Shown piece after piece: positions 1 through 7,245 of a stretch of 9,734 nt of DNA; positions within the stretch are counted from its first letter, which is position 1; each line of letters opens with the position of its first letter. The stretch is from positions 1 through 9,734 of the forward strand of contig CBDUZW010000113.1 in NCBI GenBank assembly GCA_965371805.1, read 5' to 3'. Both the position numbers and the translations under genes were made by a program. A model generated the notes under the pieces. It was given only the letters and a program-made list of their open reading frames with translations. It was not told the origin of the DNA and did not search any database. The DNA is from JAOZTV01 sp965371805 (GTDB lineage Bacteria > Acidobacteriota > Aminicenantia > UBA2199).

Positions 1-77
1 ATTTGGGTTTTTTGGGGGATCAGAGTCTAATATGTTTCTGAACTTCAACATTATTTACTCAGTTTTAGAACATATAA

Positions 78-106
78 TTGACAATAATATCTATTTTTTA
101 TATACT
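78..106 (+). promoter_or_regulatory. Sigma70-type promoter of the epimerase gene
   Basis: A perfect -35 box TTGACA (78-83) is followed after exactly 17 bases by TATACT (101-106), which matches the -10 consensus at five of six positions. Transcription would start near 113 and leave a leader of about 50 bases before the epimerase ATG at 162, with GGAG at 153-156 as its ribosome-binding site. No other signal is recognisable in positions 1-77. Confidence 0.75.
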
Positions 107-161
107 TTTATATAGTGAAATCGTTATAAAACTAAAATCTGATAATTAAAATGGAGTATAA

Positions 162-1226
162 ATGAAAATATTAATAACAGGAACAGCTGGTTTTATTGGG
201 TATCATTTAGTAAAAAAACTAGTTCAAACAGAAAATGAAATTGTTGGGTTAGATATAATAAATGATTATTATGATTTAAGAGTTAAGTATGGACGCCTTG
301 ATAATTGCGGGATTCATATTCAATATATTAAGCATAATATTTTTGTTCAAAGTACAAAATTTAAAAATTATCGATTTATAAAATTAGATATTTCTGATCA
401 AGAAAGTCTAAATAATCTTTTTAAAACGGAAAATTTTGATATAGTCGTAAATCTTGCAGCTCAAGCTGGAGTTCGTTTCAGTATTACAAATCCTGATACA
501 TACATATTAAATAATATCATTGGCTTTTATAATGTTCTTGAAGCTTGTCGTCATAATAAAATAAAACATCTTGTTTATGCAAGTAGTTCCAGTGTTTACG
601 GTTGGAATGAAAAACTGCCATTTTCGACATCAGATAATGTAGATCATCCAATTAGTTTATATGCAGCAAGTAAAAAATCGAATGAATTAATAGCACATTC
701 ATATAGTGCTTTATATAATATACCCACAACAGGATTAAGATTCTTTACAGTATATGGGCCCTGGGGTAGACCGGATATGGCATTATTTCTTTTTACAAAA
801 AATATTATTGAGAATAAACCAATTGATGTCTATAATCATGGGAACATGAGAAGAGATTTTACTTATATAGATGATATCGTTGAAGGAATAACAAGAGTTG
901 TTGATCACCCTGCAAGACCAAATCTTTCCTGGGATGGGAAAAAACCTGATCCCGGTTCTTCAAAAGCTCCATACAAAATTTATAATATTGGAAACAACTC
1001 TCCTGTTAATTTGTCTGATTTTATAGAAGCTATTGAAGATTCTTTAGGAAAAAAAGCTCATAAAAACATGCTCTCGCTTCAACTGGGTGATGTTCCAGAA
1101 TCCCATGCTGATGTGACAGATCTTGTTAATGATTTAAATTACAAACCACAAACTTCTATAAAAGAAGGAATTAATGGCTTTATAAATTGGTATTTAACAT
1201 TTTACAAAATAAATTTAAACAAGTGA
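162..1226 (+). CDS. UDP-glucuronate 4-epimerase (NAD-dependent epimerase/dehydratase family)
   Basis: This cytoplasmic short-chain dehydrogenase/reductase of 354 residues interconverts UDP-glucuronate and UDP-galacturonate, a precursor for capsule or lipopolysaccharide. The Rossmann motif GTAGFIG is at residues 7-13, the catalytic Ser region SSSVYG at 142-147, and the YxxxK pair is Y168/K172 (YAASK). Markers specific to the CapI/LspL glucuronate-epimerase group are NDYYD near residue 34, the PWGRPDMALFLFTK segment around 200-213, RRDFTYIDDIVEG at 230-242, and YNIGNNSPV followed by the LGDVPESHADV block near 308-318. Length is normal for the family. GGAG lies five bases before the ATG, and a near-consensus promoter stands upstream. 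The stop overlaps the end of the convergent acyl carrier protein gene by 12 bases. The group assignment is strong; the polysaccharide it serves is not visible here. Confidence 0.95.
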   Translation: MKILITGTAGFIGYHLVKKLVQTENEIVGLDIINDYYDLRVKYGRLDNCGIHIQYIKHNIFVQSTKFKNYRFIKLDISDQESLNNLFKTENFDIVVNLAAQAGVRFSITNPDTYILNNIIGFYNVLEACRHNKIKHLVYASSSSVYGWNEKLPFSTSDNVDHPISLYAASKKSNELIAHSYSALYNIPTTGLRFFTVYGPWGRPDMALFLFTKNIIENKPIDVYNHGNMRRDFTYIDDIVEGITRVVDHPARPNLSWDGKKPDPGSSKAPYKIYNIGNNSPVNLSDFIEAIEDSLGKKAHKNMLSLQLGDVPESHADVTDLVNDLNYKPQTSIKEGINGFINWYLTFYKINLNK

Positions 1227-1484
1227 TAAATTTTTAAATTTAGAAACAATAAAACGGTGGATATTTTCAAGAGAATCCAGGTTATTTGGAACCATTTCAT
1301 CCTCTTCAATTGAGATATTAAAGTTTTCCTCAACAAAAGTTATTAACTCAAGAATCCCGGTTGAATCGATTATCCCATTTTCAAGAAAAGAATCTCTATC
1401 TGCAAATTGAGTTGTCGTATCTCCAAGTAAGAATGTTTCAAATAAAAAATCTCTTATTTTTTTTTTTATATTTACTTCTTCCAA
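1215..1484 (-). CDS. Acyl carrier protein of the polysaccharide-locus (DSTG) type
   Basis: This is a small phosphopantetheine-carrier protein of 89 residues. The attachment serine is S41 in the motif GIIDSTGILEL (residues 37-47). The DST in place of the DSL of fatty-acid ACPs, together with the following FVEENFNISIEEDEMVP block, is typical of stand-alone carriers found in surface-polysaccharide clusters beside acyl-CoA/AMP ligases. A longer frame opens at TTG 1506-1508, but AGGAG at 1492-1496 sits six to seven bases before a second TTG at 1482-1484. That TTG gives MEEVNIKKKIRDFL and is the preferred start. The SD overlaps the TAG of the preceding acetyltransferase fragment. Codons 6-10 include a run of eleven A. 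No loading ligase or acyl-accepting partner is in the window, so its substrate is unknown. It is the last gene of the minus-strand run. Confidence 0.85.
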   Translation of the reverse strand: MEEVNIKKKIRDFLFETFLLGDTTTQFADRDSFLENGIIDSTGILELITFVEENFNISIEEDEMVPNNLDSLENIHRFIVSKFKNLSLV

Positions 1485-1497
1485 AACTTTTCTCCTA
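1482..1497 (-). promoter_or_regulatory. Ribosome-binding site that decides the TTG start of the acyl carrier protein
   Basis: Read on the minus strand, TATAGGAGAAAAGTTTTG contains AGGAG (1496-1492) with six to seven bases before TTG (1484-1482). The TAG formed by the first bases is the stop codon of the upstream acetyltransferase fragment. Termination and re-initiation are therefore superimposed within about 15 bases. No ATG is available near the beginning of this reading frame. Confidence 0.7.
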
Positions 1498-1683
1498 TAT
1501 TTTAACAAAATCTCCGATTTTTACATTATTGCCAATATTAACGTTTTGCCCAATTGAAAAATTTTTTCCAATTATTGAGCCCTTTTGGATATGAGAAAAA
1601 TGCCATATTTTTGTGTTATTCCCGACATCAACATTCTCATCAACATAACCGCTTTCGTGGACAAAAAAAATTCTTTCTTCCAT
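1495..1683 (-). pseudogene. wbpD: Truncated WbpD/WlbB-type UDP-sugar N-acetyltransferase (N-terminal 62 residues)
   Basis: The 62 residues match the N-terminus of left-handed beta-helix acetyltransferases that N-acetylate UDP-2-acetamido-3-amino-2,3-dideoxy-glucuronate. FVHESGYVDENVDVGNNTKIWHFSHI (residues 7-32) is the family signature, and hexapeptide turns continue as IGKNFSIGQNVNIGNNVKIGDFVKI. The complete enzyme is roughly 190 residues and needs the full helix and trimer interface for acetyl-CoA binding, so this remnant should be inactive. Family homology runs up to the last residue before TAG. The bases after that stop do not resume the family sequence in the same frame; they encode the acyl carrier protein and its SD. 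The start is well supported (AGGAG shortly before ATG at 1683). It follows the WbpB-like gene by 18 bases, the usual pathway order. The family call is firm; the loss of function is inferred. Confidence 0.8.
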
Positions 1684-1701
1684 CTGGTCTCCTATTGATT
1701 A

Positions 1702-2739
1702 TTAAAGACTTTGTTTTTTTTTAAAGGTTTTATCTCGTAAATTATATATTCTCTCAATTATTTCAACAACTTTTAATCCTTCTAATGCATTAGTTGTTAT
1801 AGTTGACCTTCCTTTTAAAGTGTCTACTACATTTTCTATTATATAGTGATGGTTTGCCGCAGACCCTTTATAAGTTCCATAATCATTTGCTGGATTTGAT
1901 TTTTTAAGAACAGGCATTTTATAATCTTTTATATTGCATAAAACCACTTCATTCATATATTGTCCACCGATCTTTATCGTGCCCTTTTCTCCAATAATTG
2001 TCATACTGCTCTCAAGGTTAGAATCCCAGACAGATGTTGAATAACCAAGACTCCCCATGCCTTCTTTTTCAAAGTCAAAACAAACAAACCCGGAATCTTC
2101 AAATTCGGTTAAATTTTTATGGGAAAAATCCTTAAATTCCCCTTTTATGTTTTTAATATCCCCAAATAACCAGTACATTATATCTATAAAATGGGAAAAT
2201 TGGGTAAAAAGTGTACCTCCGTCATACTTTTCTGTTCCTTTCCAACTGTTTTTTTTATAATACCGGCTATCCCGGTTCCAAAAACAATTTATCTGAACCA
2301 TAAATATCTTCCCGAGCAACTTTTTGTCAATAATATTCTTGATCCATACTGAGGGAGGAGAATACCTGTTCTGCATGACTGCAAAAACTCGTTTTGATAC
2401 CTGTAATGCATTATGTAACACAGATTCAACACTGACCTTTGAAAGCCCAAGTGGTTTCTCACATATAATATGTTTAAAACATTTTAATGCCTTATTTGAA
2501 TGCTCCGTGTGAAGTCCACTTGGAGTAGAGATGATAACAACATCAAGATCAATATTGGAAAATAATAATTCATCAATATCCTTGAAAAAAGGAAGATCAT
2601 ACATTGCTATTCCTAATTTTTCTTTTTTCTTTATATCACATAAAGCAACCAGTACTGCTTCCGGATTTCTAGTGATCATCTCTGCATGGCGTTTTCCAAT
2701 ATGCCCACAACCGACAATTGCAAATTTTATTTTATCCAT
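1702..2739 (-). CDS. wbpB: Gfo/Idh/MocA oxidoreductase, probable UDP-GlcNAcA 3-dehydrogenase (WbpB/WlbA type)
   Basis: This is a cytoplasmic NAD(H)-dependent sugar-nucleotide oxidoreductase of 345 residues, expected to oxidise C3 of UDP-N-acetylglucosaminuronate so that an aminotransferase can install the 3-amino group. The dinucleotide motif GCGHIG is at residues 10-15, the family's EKP motif at 94-96 (CEKPLGL), and the second-domain segment GGTLFTQFSHFIDIMYWLFG at 174-193 contains the conserved His (H183). A GTG at 2746-2748 would add three residues, but it overlaps the SD. GGAG lies eight bases before ATG 2737-2739, which is the chosen start. The gene lies 31 bases after the WbpA-type gene and directly before the acetyltransferase fragment, which is why the 3-dehydrogenase role is favoured over other Gfo/Idh/MocA substrates. 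The family is certain; the substrate is inferred from context. Confidence 0.88.
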   Translation of the reverse strand: MDKIKFAIVGCGHIGKRHAEMITRNPEAVLVALCDIKKKEKLGIAMYDLPFFKDIDELLFSNIDLDVVIISTPSGLHTEHSNKALKCFKHIICEKPLGLSKVSVESVLHNALQVSKRVFAVMQNRYSPPSVWIKNIIDKKLLGKIFMVQINCFWNRDSRYYKKNSWKGTEKYDGGTLFTQFSHFIDIMYWLFGDIKNIKGEFKDFSHKNLTEFEDSGFVCFDFEKEGMGSLGYSTSVWDSNLESSMTIIGEKGTIKIGGQYMNEVVLCNIKDYKMPVLKKSNPANDYGTYKGSAANHHYIIENVVDTLKGRSTITTNALEGLKVVEIIERIYNLRDKTFKKKQSL

Positions 2740-2770
2740 TGTTCTCACTCCATAAATTAGTCAACATTCT

Positions 2771-4081
2771 TTACGCTTTAAACACCGGTTTATTTACGCT
2801 GTTTTTTATTGCATTCCGGGTATCAATTATTGTTTTGGAAATATTTAATACTTTCTTATAATCAACTATTGAATGATCTGTGACAATCACAGAAGCATCA
2901 TAATAATCCTGTTCAATTGAATCAATATCAACTGATTCCATATTCATATTATATTTTCTTGTTGTTGGGATCTTAGGAATTAGGGGATCAAAATAGTCTA
3001 TATCTGCGCCTTCATTTTTTAAAAGTTCAATGATCTTTAAAGATGGGCTCTCTCTGAGATCATCTATATTTGGTTTATATGCCACGCCAATAACAAGTAT
3101 TTTTGATCCAACGATCGATCTCCCCACAGAGTTAATAGCTTTAATTGTCTTTTTTACAACAAAGTCAGGCATAGAATTATTAACTTCACCTGCCAATTCA
3201 ATAAATTGTGTGTGAATGCCATATTCCCTTGCTTTCCAGGTTAAATAAAAGGGGTCAATTGGAATACAATGACCTCCAAGTCCGGGACCTGGATAAAAGG
3301 GCATGAAACCAAAGGGTTTTGTTTTTGCAGCATCAATAACTTCCCAAATATTTATATCCATTTTATCAAAGACTTTTTTTAACTCATTTACAAGAGCAAT
3401 ATTTACTGCTCTAAATGTGTTTTCAAGGATCTTAGAAGACTCAGCAACCCTGGTAGAAGCAACTGGGACAGCCTTTACGATTTGACTATAGAATAATGTT
3501 ATAATATCTAAACCATCTTTAGTCATTGCACTTACAACTTTAGGTGTATTGCCTGTAGTAAAGTCTTTTCGACCGGGATCTTCCCGTTCAGGTGAATAAC
3601 CGAGATAAAAATCTTTCCCCAGCTTTAATCCACTTTTTTCAAGGATTGGCAACAACTTCTCATCAGTAGTCCCTGGATAGGTAGTACTTTCCAATACGAT
3701 AACCTGTCCTTTTCGCAGGTATTTTGAAATCATCTCAGTTGTATCAAATACATAGGACAGATCAGGTGTATAATGCTCATCAAGTGGTGTTGGAACACAA
3801 ATGAGAATAATATCAATTTGATCTGATTTTGAAAAATCACAGGTAGCAGACATTGTTTTTTTTTCCTTTACAAATTCTTTTAAAAAACTATTATCAATAT
3901 GTTTGATATAGCTGATCCCCTGATTTATTTTATCAACCTTTCTTTCATCAATGTCAAAACCAATAACTGTAAAACCTGATTTGAGCAACTCTTTTGCTAG
4001 TGGAAGTCCGACATATCCTAGACCAATAATTCCAATGGTTATTTCTCTATCTTTTATCTTTTGAATTAATTTGTTTTTCAT
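2771..4081 (-). CDS. wbpA: UDP-N-acetyl-D-glucosamine 6-dehydrogenase (WbpA/TviB type)
   Basis: This nucleotide-sugar dehydrogenase of 436 residues carries out the two-step NAD-dependent oxidation of the C6 hydroxyl of UDP-GlcNAc to UDP-GlcNAc-uronate, the first committed step toward diacetamido-uronic acids. The N-terminal Rossmann motif GLGYVGLPLAKEL begins at residue 20, ESTTYPGTTDE is at 131-141, and GYSPEREDPG at 161-170. The central helix ENTFRAVNIALVNEL is at 220-234, and the catalytic cysteine is C272 in GPGLGGHCIPIDPFYLTW. The C-terminal UDP-binding domain starts near 325 with KILVIGVAYKPNIDDLRESPS. Length is normal. The ATG follows the upstream beta-barrel gene's stop by one base and has no clear SD, so translational coupling is likely. 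The immediately following WbpB-like gene supports WbpA over other members of the UDP-glucose/GDP-mannose dehydrogenase family. Confidence 0.93.
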   Translation of the reverse strand: MKNKLIQKIKDREITIGIIGLGYVGLPLAKELLKSGFTVIGFDIDERKVDKINQGISYIKHIDNSFLKEFVKEKKTMSATCDFSKSDQIDIILICVPTPLDEHYTPDLSYVFDTTEMISKYLRKGQVIVLESTTYPGTTDEKLLPILEKSGLKLGKDFYLGYSPEREDPGRKDFTTGNTPKVVSAMTKDGLDIITLFYSQIVKAVPVASTRVAESSKILENTFRAVNIALVNELKKVFDKMDINIWEVIDAAKTKPFGFMPFYPGPGLGGHCIPIDPFYLTWKAREYGIHTQFIELAGEVNNSMPDFVVKKTIKAINSVGRSIVGSKILVIGVAYKPNIDDLRESPSLKIIELLKNEGADIDYFDPLIPKIPTTRKYNMNMESVDIDSIEQDYYDASVIVTDHSIVDYKKVLNISKTIIDTRNAIKNSVNKPVFKA

Positions 4082-4082
4082 T

Positions 4083-4646
4083 TTATAATTTAAAATTAAA
4101 TTTTAATCCAAGACCAAAATTTAATCCTCCTAGTTTAATTGATTTATTGCCAACTTTATTGGTGGAGGCTGAACAGTATCCCATCGAATAAAATGGACTG
4201 AATGAATCATTTATCTTAAAGTCTATGGATCCATTAATTGTAAGTCCAAGGGCAGATTCTTCAATACTTTTTCCCATTACACTTTCAGTAAAATTAACAT
4301 TAAAAAAGCCCAACTCAATTGAATATTCAAACTTTTTTGAAATGATTCCCTTATAGCCTCCTCCAAGAAAAAGGTAGTTCTGGTTAGATGTGGCCTCAGA
4401 TTCTAGAACGGGAGTCAATCCTTTTTCTGAAAATGAAAAGTATCCTGCCCACAGATAATAATCTTTATAAATAAAATAACTTAATTTGAGCTCTGGATAG
4501 AACACTCCCTTTCCATAGATCTTTTGGTAATCTGAGTCAGCAGGGCTAAGTGACCTTAAAGATAGCCCGATAACACCATGTTTTAATGATAATAATGGAA
4601 TGAATAATATAGTAATAAATATTAATATCAGTATATTTTTTTTCAT
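4083..4646 (-). CDS. Small outer-membrane beta-barrel-like protein, function unknown
   Basis: The product has 187 residues from the preferred start. It begins with MKKNILILIFITILFIPLLS, a short basic N-terminus and a hydrophobic core of Sec signal-peptide type. The rest is dominated by alternating hydrophobic and polar stretches ending in aromatic or glycine-rich turns (PELKLSYFIYKDYYLWAGYF, YLFLGGGYKGII, FEYSIELGFFNV, LGLTINGSIDFKI, LNFGLGLKFNF), as in small eight-stranded outer-membrane barrels. The extreme C-terminus FNFKL resembles a terminal barrel strand. The frame opens at 4688, but AGGAG (4657-4661), ten bases before ATG 4644-4646, and the signal peptide mark the real start. That SD overlaps the stop codon of the upstream LRR gene, and the gene ends one base before the WbpA-type gene. 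It is not recognised as a named family. It could be a porin-like, assembly or anchoring partner of the LRR protein; that role is inferred only from position. Confidence 0.65.
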   Translation of the reverse strand: MKKNILILIFITILFIPLLSLKHGVIGLSLRSLSPADSDYQKIYGKGVFYPELKLSYFIYKDYYLWAGYFSFSEKGLTPVLESEATSNQNYLFLGGGYKGIISKKFEYSIELGFFNVNFTESVMGKSIEESALGLTINGSIDFKINDSFSPFYSMGYCSASTNKVGNKSIKLGGLNFGLGLKFNFKL

Positions 4647-4659
4647 ATTTCTATAACTC

Positions 4660-7245
4660 CTATATTGTAGACTCATTTGATGATCCAATTATATCTCCAT
4701 TTGAATTTAATGCAACTACTTTATATGTATAATTTAAGTTTTCTTCTAAATTTTTGTCTAAATAGACAATCTTATCATCCTGAATACTCGAATCAGACAA
4801 CTCTTTAATAATCTCATAATCAAATCCAGATATTTTTCTGTATATTACATATTTTGAAACCTGAATATCATCATGTTTCTTCTTAATTATTAATTCCAAT
4901 TCTCCATATTGGATTTGAACAATCCAGGCGGAATCTGTTTTACGCATTGCATTAATAGATAGGGTGATGTCCTGAAGTATAATAAAATCCTGGTTAGTCT
5001 GGTTTAAAACAGTATTTGAATATGAATAGGAATCAGGCGAAAATGAGAAACCTTGTTTTATTGGAGTTATGGTGCCGGTCCAGTTAAAAGGAACTGCTTG
5101 AGAATATTTTCCATTATAATCAGTGATCACAGTTTTATTAATATTTGAAAAAGATATAACTACATTTTCTATTACGTTTCCCTCAATATCAGTTATCATG
5201 CCTGAAATTGATGGGGTGATTGCTTCTGCTCTGTAATCTTGATTAGAAAAATTGGATTTAACTTTTGTATAAGATTTAGAGGAAGGACTGAATAAATAGC
5301 TTTTTTTTGAAGGTATTACGTCTCCAGACCAATTATCAGCCACACTATGTGAATACTCGCCATTTGAATTTGTCACTACTGTTCCACCACTGTTTGAAAA
5401 TGTAAGTTCAACATTAGAAAGCCCACTTCCACTTCCATCGGTTATGCGGCCCGAAATAGTATTAGCTATACCGGCAGTTGTATAGTTTTGAGATGTCTGG
5501 TTTGACAATACATTTGAATAGGTTCTATAGGTAGGAGTAAAATAATATCCTGCTTTTGTTGGAGTGACTGTGCCGGACCAGTTATATGTTACAACCTGTG
5601 AATAATCTCCATTAGAATTTGTGGTTGTAGTCCAGCCTCCGTTGGAAAATGAAAGTTGAGCATTTGAAAGACCACTCCCACCACTATCTGTTATTCGGCC
5701 GGAAACAATATAGGTTATGGGCGCTGCAGTATAATTTTGGGATGTTTGATCTACTGTTACATTTGAATAGGTTCTACTGGGAGGTGTAAATGTATTATAT
5801 CCAGCTATTGATGGCGTGACTGTGCCTGACCAGCCATTTGCAACTGTATGAGTATAGTTTCCTGATGAATCGGTACTTGCACTACCTCCTCCATTAGAGA
5901 AAGTTAAGATCACATTTTCAATCCCTTGACTTCCTGAGTTAGTGACAGATCCTGAGACTGAAACACTCAAGGTTGTTTCCGATACTTCTTCACTGTATTC
6001 ACTGTCAAGTATGTTGATATTATTGAGATGTGAGTTAGTTCGAGTTTGCACAACAAAATAATAAGTTGTACCTTCGTTTAATCCGGTTATGTTCATCTGC
6101 TCAATGGTTTTGTCTGCTGTAATACCAAATAAAGTATAAGGACCTCCAGAATTTTCGCTATAATGAACTCTATATCCTCCAGTCTCTCCTGTGTATGTAA
6201 TTGCTGACCAGGTTATTTCTATTGAGTTAAATCCAACAGATCCAGCAGCAACATTTTCGGGGGGAATTGTTTGAGTACTCTCCCAGTCTCCTCCATCCTG
6301 TTTCGAATTTAAAAAAGTCTCTACTGAAGAATCTGATGTATATATGCCATTCCATCTAAAATCATTTATGTTATCTGTTAAGTTAGTAAGGTTAGTAATT
6401 GAAGAAGGAATGTCTCCCGTTATCTGATTGCCGGGCATCAATAAAAGAGTCAGGTTGGAGAGGTTCCCAAGCTCTGGAGGAATAGTCCCAGATATGTAGT
6501 TCTGGTGGAGATTTAAATAGGTCATGCTTAATATATTTCCCAATTGAGAAGGAATACTTCCAGTTAGTAAATTGGCTCCAAGACGAAGATATTGAATATT
6601 ACTAAGGTTTTCAAGTTCTAAAGGAATTGTACCGGACAGGTAATTATGATCAAGATACATCCTTAAAAGCTCTGAAAGATTACCAAGTTCTGGAGGAATA
6701 TTTCCGGTAAGCTGATTACTATTTAAATAAAGATACACTATCGTACTAAGATTACCAAGTTCTGTAGGAATATTTCCTGTGAGCTGATTTATTGACAAGT
6801 TTAGCAGAGAAATACTTGATAAGTTTTCAAGTTGTCCAGGTATATTTCCGATCAATTGGTTATCACGTAAACTTAAAGTGGTTAAGTTAGTTAAATTTCC
6901 CAGTTGTTCAGGTATACTTCCGTTCAATTGGTTATCATTTAATCTTAAGACGGTTAGGTTAGTTAAATTTCCCAGTTCTATTGGAAGAGGACCAATAAGA
7001 ACGTTAGAGCTTAAATCAATACTTAAAACAGTTGTATTTCCTGCATCACAGGTTACACCATACCATGTATTTTCAGAACCAACAGGTCCCAACCAATTAG
7101 TATCGTCATTCCATCCTGCTCCATTTGTACTAGTATACAAAGCTATAAGAGCTGCTCTTTCCGTAGGTGTTATATCTCCATATATTATATTAGTAATGGC
7201 GAAAAAAATAAAAAGCGTTATTAGTAAGATTCCTGTTTTTTTCAT
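4660..7245 (-). CDS. Secreted multidomain protein: plant-type LRRs, Fn3, four tandem beta-sandwich repeats
   Basis: The product has 861 residues from the preferred start and is exported or surface-located. A Sec signal peptide covers residues 1-23 (MKKTGILLITLFIFF, cleavage near IYG/D). An N-terminal LRR cap at 24-75 has a WYGVTC motif. About nine 24-residue repeats of the form LxxNxLxGxIPxxLGNLS lie at 76-295, and the usual trailer (YTSDSSVETFLNSKQDGGDW) follows. A fibronectin-III-like domain is at 326-427, and four carboxypeptidase-regulatory-like repeats are at 429-506, 512-590, 596-673 and 679-757. A C-terminal module at 758-861 contains a YVIYRKISG segment. No LPXTG, transmembrane anchor or obvious secretion tail ends the protein. 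A frame opening at 7281 adds 12 charged residues, but GGAG (7252-7255) precedes ATG 7243-7245. That ATG overlaps the upstream stop as ATGA, which implies coupled translation. LRRs suggest protein or glycan binding, for example as an adhesin; the ligand is unknown. Confidence 0.85.
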   Translation of the reverse strand: MKKTGILLITLFIFFAITNIIYGDITPTERAALIALYTSTNGAGWNDDTNWLGPVGSENTWYGVTCDAGNTTVLSIDLSSNVLIGPLPIELGNLTNLTVLRLNDNQLNGSIPEQLGNLTNLTTLSLRDNQLIGNIPGQLENLSSISLLNLSINQLTGNIPTELGNLSTIVYLYLNSNQLTGNIPPELGNLSELLRMYLDHNYLSGTIPLELENLSNIQYLRLGANLLTGSIPSQLGNILSMTYLNLHQNYISGTIPPELGNLSNLTLLLMPGNQITGDIPSSITNLTNLTDNINDFRWNGIYTSDSSVETFLNSKQDGGDWESTQTIPPENVAAGSVGFNSIEITWSAITYTGETGGYRVHYSENSGGPYTLFGITADKTIEQMNITGLNEGTTYYFVVQTRTNSHLNNINILDSEYSEEVSETTLSVSVSGSVTNSGSQGIENVILTFSNGGGSASTDSSGNYTHTVANGWSGTVTPSIAGYNTFTPPSRTYSNVTVDQTSQNYTAAPITYIVSGRITDSGGSGLSNAQLSFSNGGWTTTTNSNGDYSQVVTYNWSGTVTPTKAGYYFTPTYRTYSNVLSNQTSQNYTTAGIANTISGRITDGSGSGLSNVELTFSNSGGTVVTNSNGEYSHSVADNWSGDVIPSKKSYLFSPSSKSYTKVKSNFSNQDYRAEAITPSISGMITDIEGNVIENVVISFSNINKTVITDYNGKYSQAVPFNWTGTITPIKQGFSFSPDSYSYSNTVLNQTNQDFIILQDITLSINAMRKTDSAWIVQIQYGELELIIKKKHDDIQVSKYVIYRKISGFDYEIIKELSDSSIQDDKIVYLDKNLEENLNYTYKVVALNSNGDIIGSSNESTI
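4975..5961 (-). repeat. Four tandem repeats of about 78 codons inside the LRR gene
   Basis: Each unit reads ISGxITDxxGxxLSNxxLxFSN, then NSNGxYSxxVxxNWSGTVTP, then a FxPxxxxYSNVxxNQTxQxY ending. Units begin near minus-strand positions 5961, 5712, 5460 and 5211. The first two units are also similar in DNA: an identical 18-base stretch (ending AATAGGTTCTA on the plus strand) occurs at 5510-5527 and 5759-5776, 249 bases apart. The fourth unit is the most diverged. Recombination between units could change their number. Confidence 0.8.
6361..7020 (-). repeat. Leucine-rich repeat array, 72-base period
   Basis: About nine 24-residue plant-type LRR units are encoded here. A 20-base stretch beginning GTTAGTTAAATTTCCC is identical at 6886-6905 and 6958-6977 on the plus strand. 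The offset is exactly 72 bases, one LRR, which points to recent duplication of the N-terminal-most repeats. Later repeats are more diverged at the DNA level. Confidence 0.75.

Noticed and set aside
1500..1508. Longer acyl carrier protein starting at TTG 1508
   Set aside because: It would translate through its own SD and overlap the preceding gene. The TTG at 1484 is correctly spaced from AGGAG and gives the length typical of the family.
1361..3485. Several plus-strand open frames of 60-77 codons opposite the acyl carrier protein, acetyltransferase, oxidoreductase and dehydrogenase genes
   Set aside because: They lie antisense to well-supported enzyme genes, have no recognisable domains and mostly lack a ribosome-binding site.
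4660..7245. High number of N-X-S/T sequons in the LRR protein (about 29 by hand count), suggesting N-glycosylation
   Set aside because: The protein is very rich in Asn, Ser and Thr, and the LRR consensus GNLS/GNLT produces sequons automatically. The count is only modestly above what composition predicts, and no oligosaccharyltransferase is in the window.
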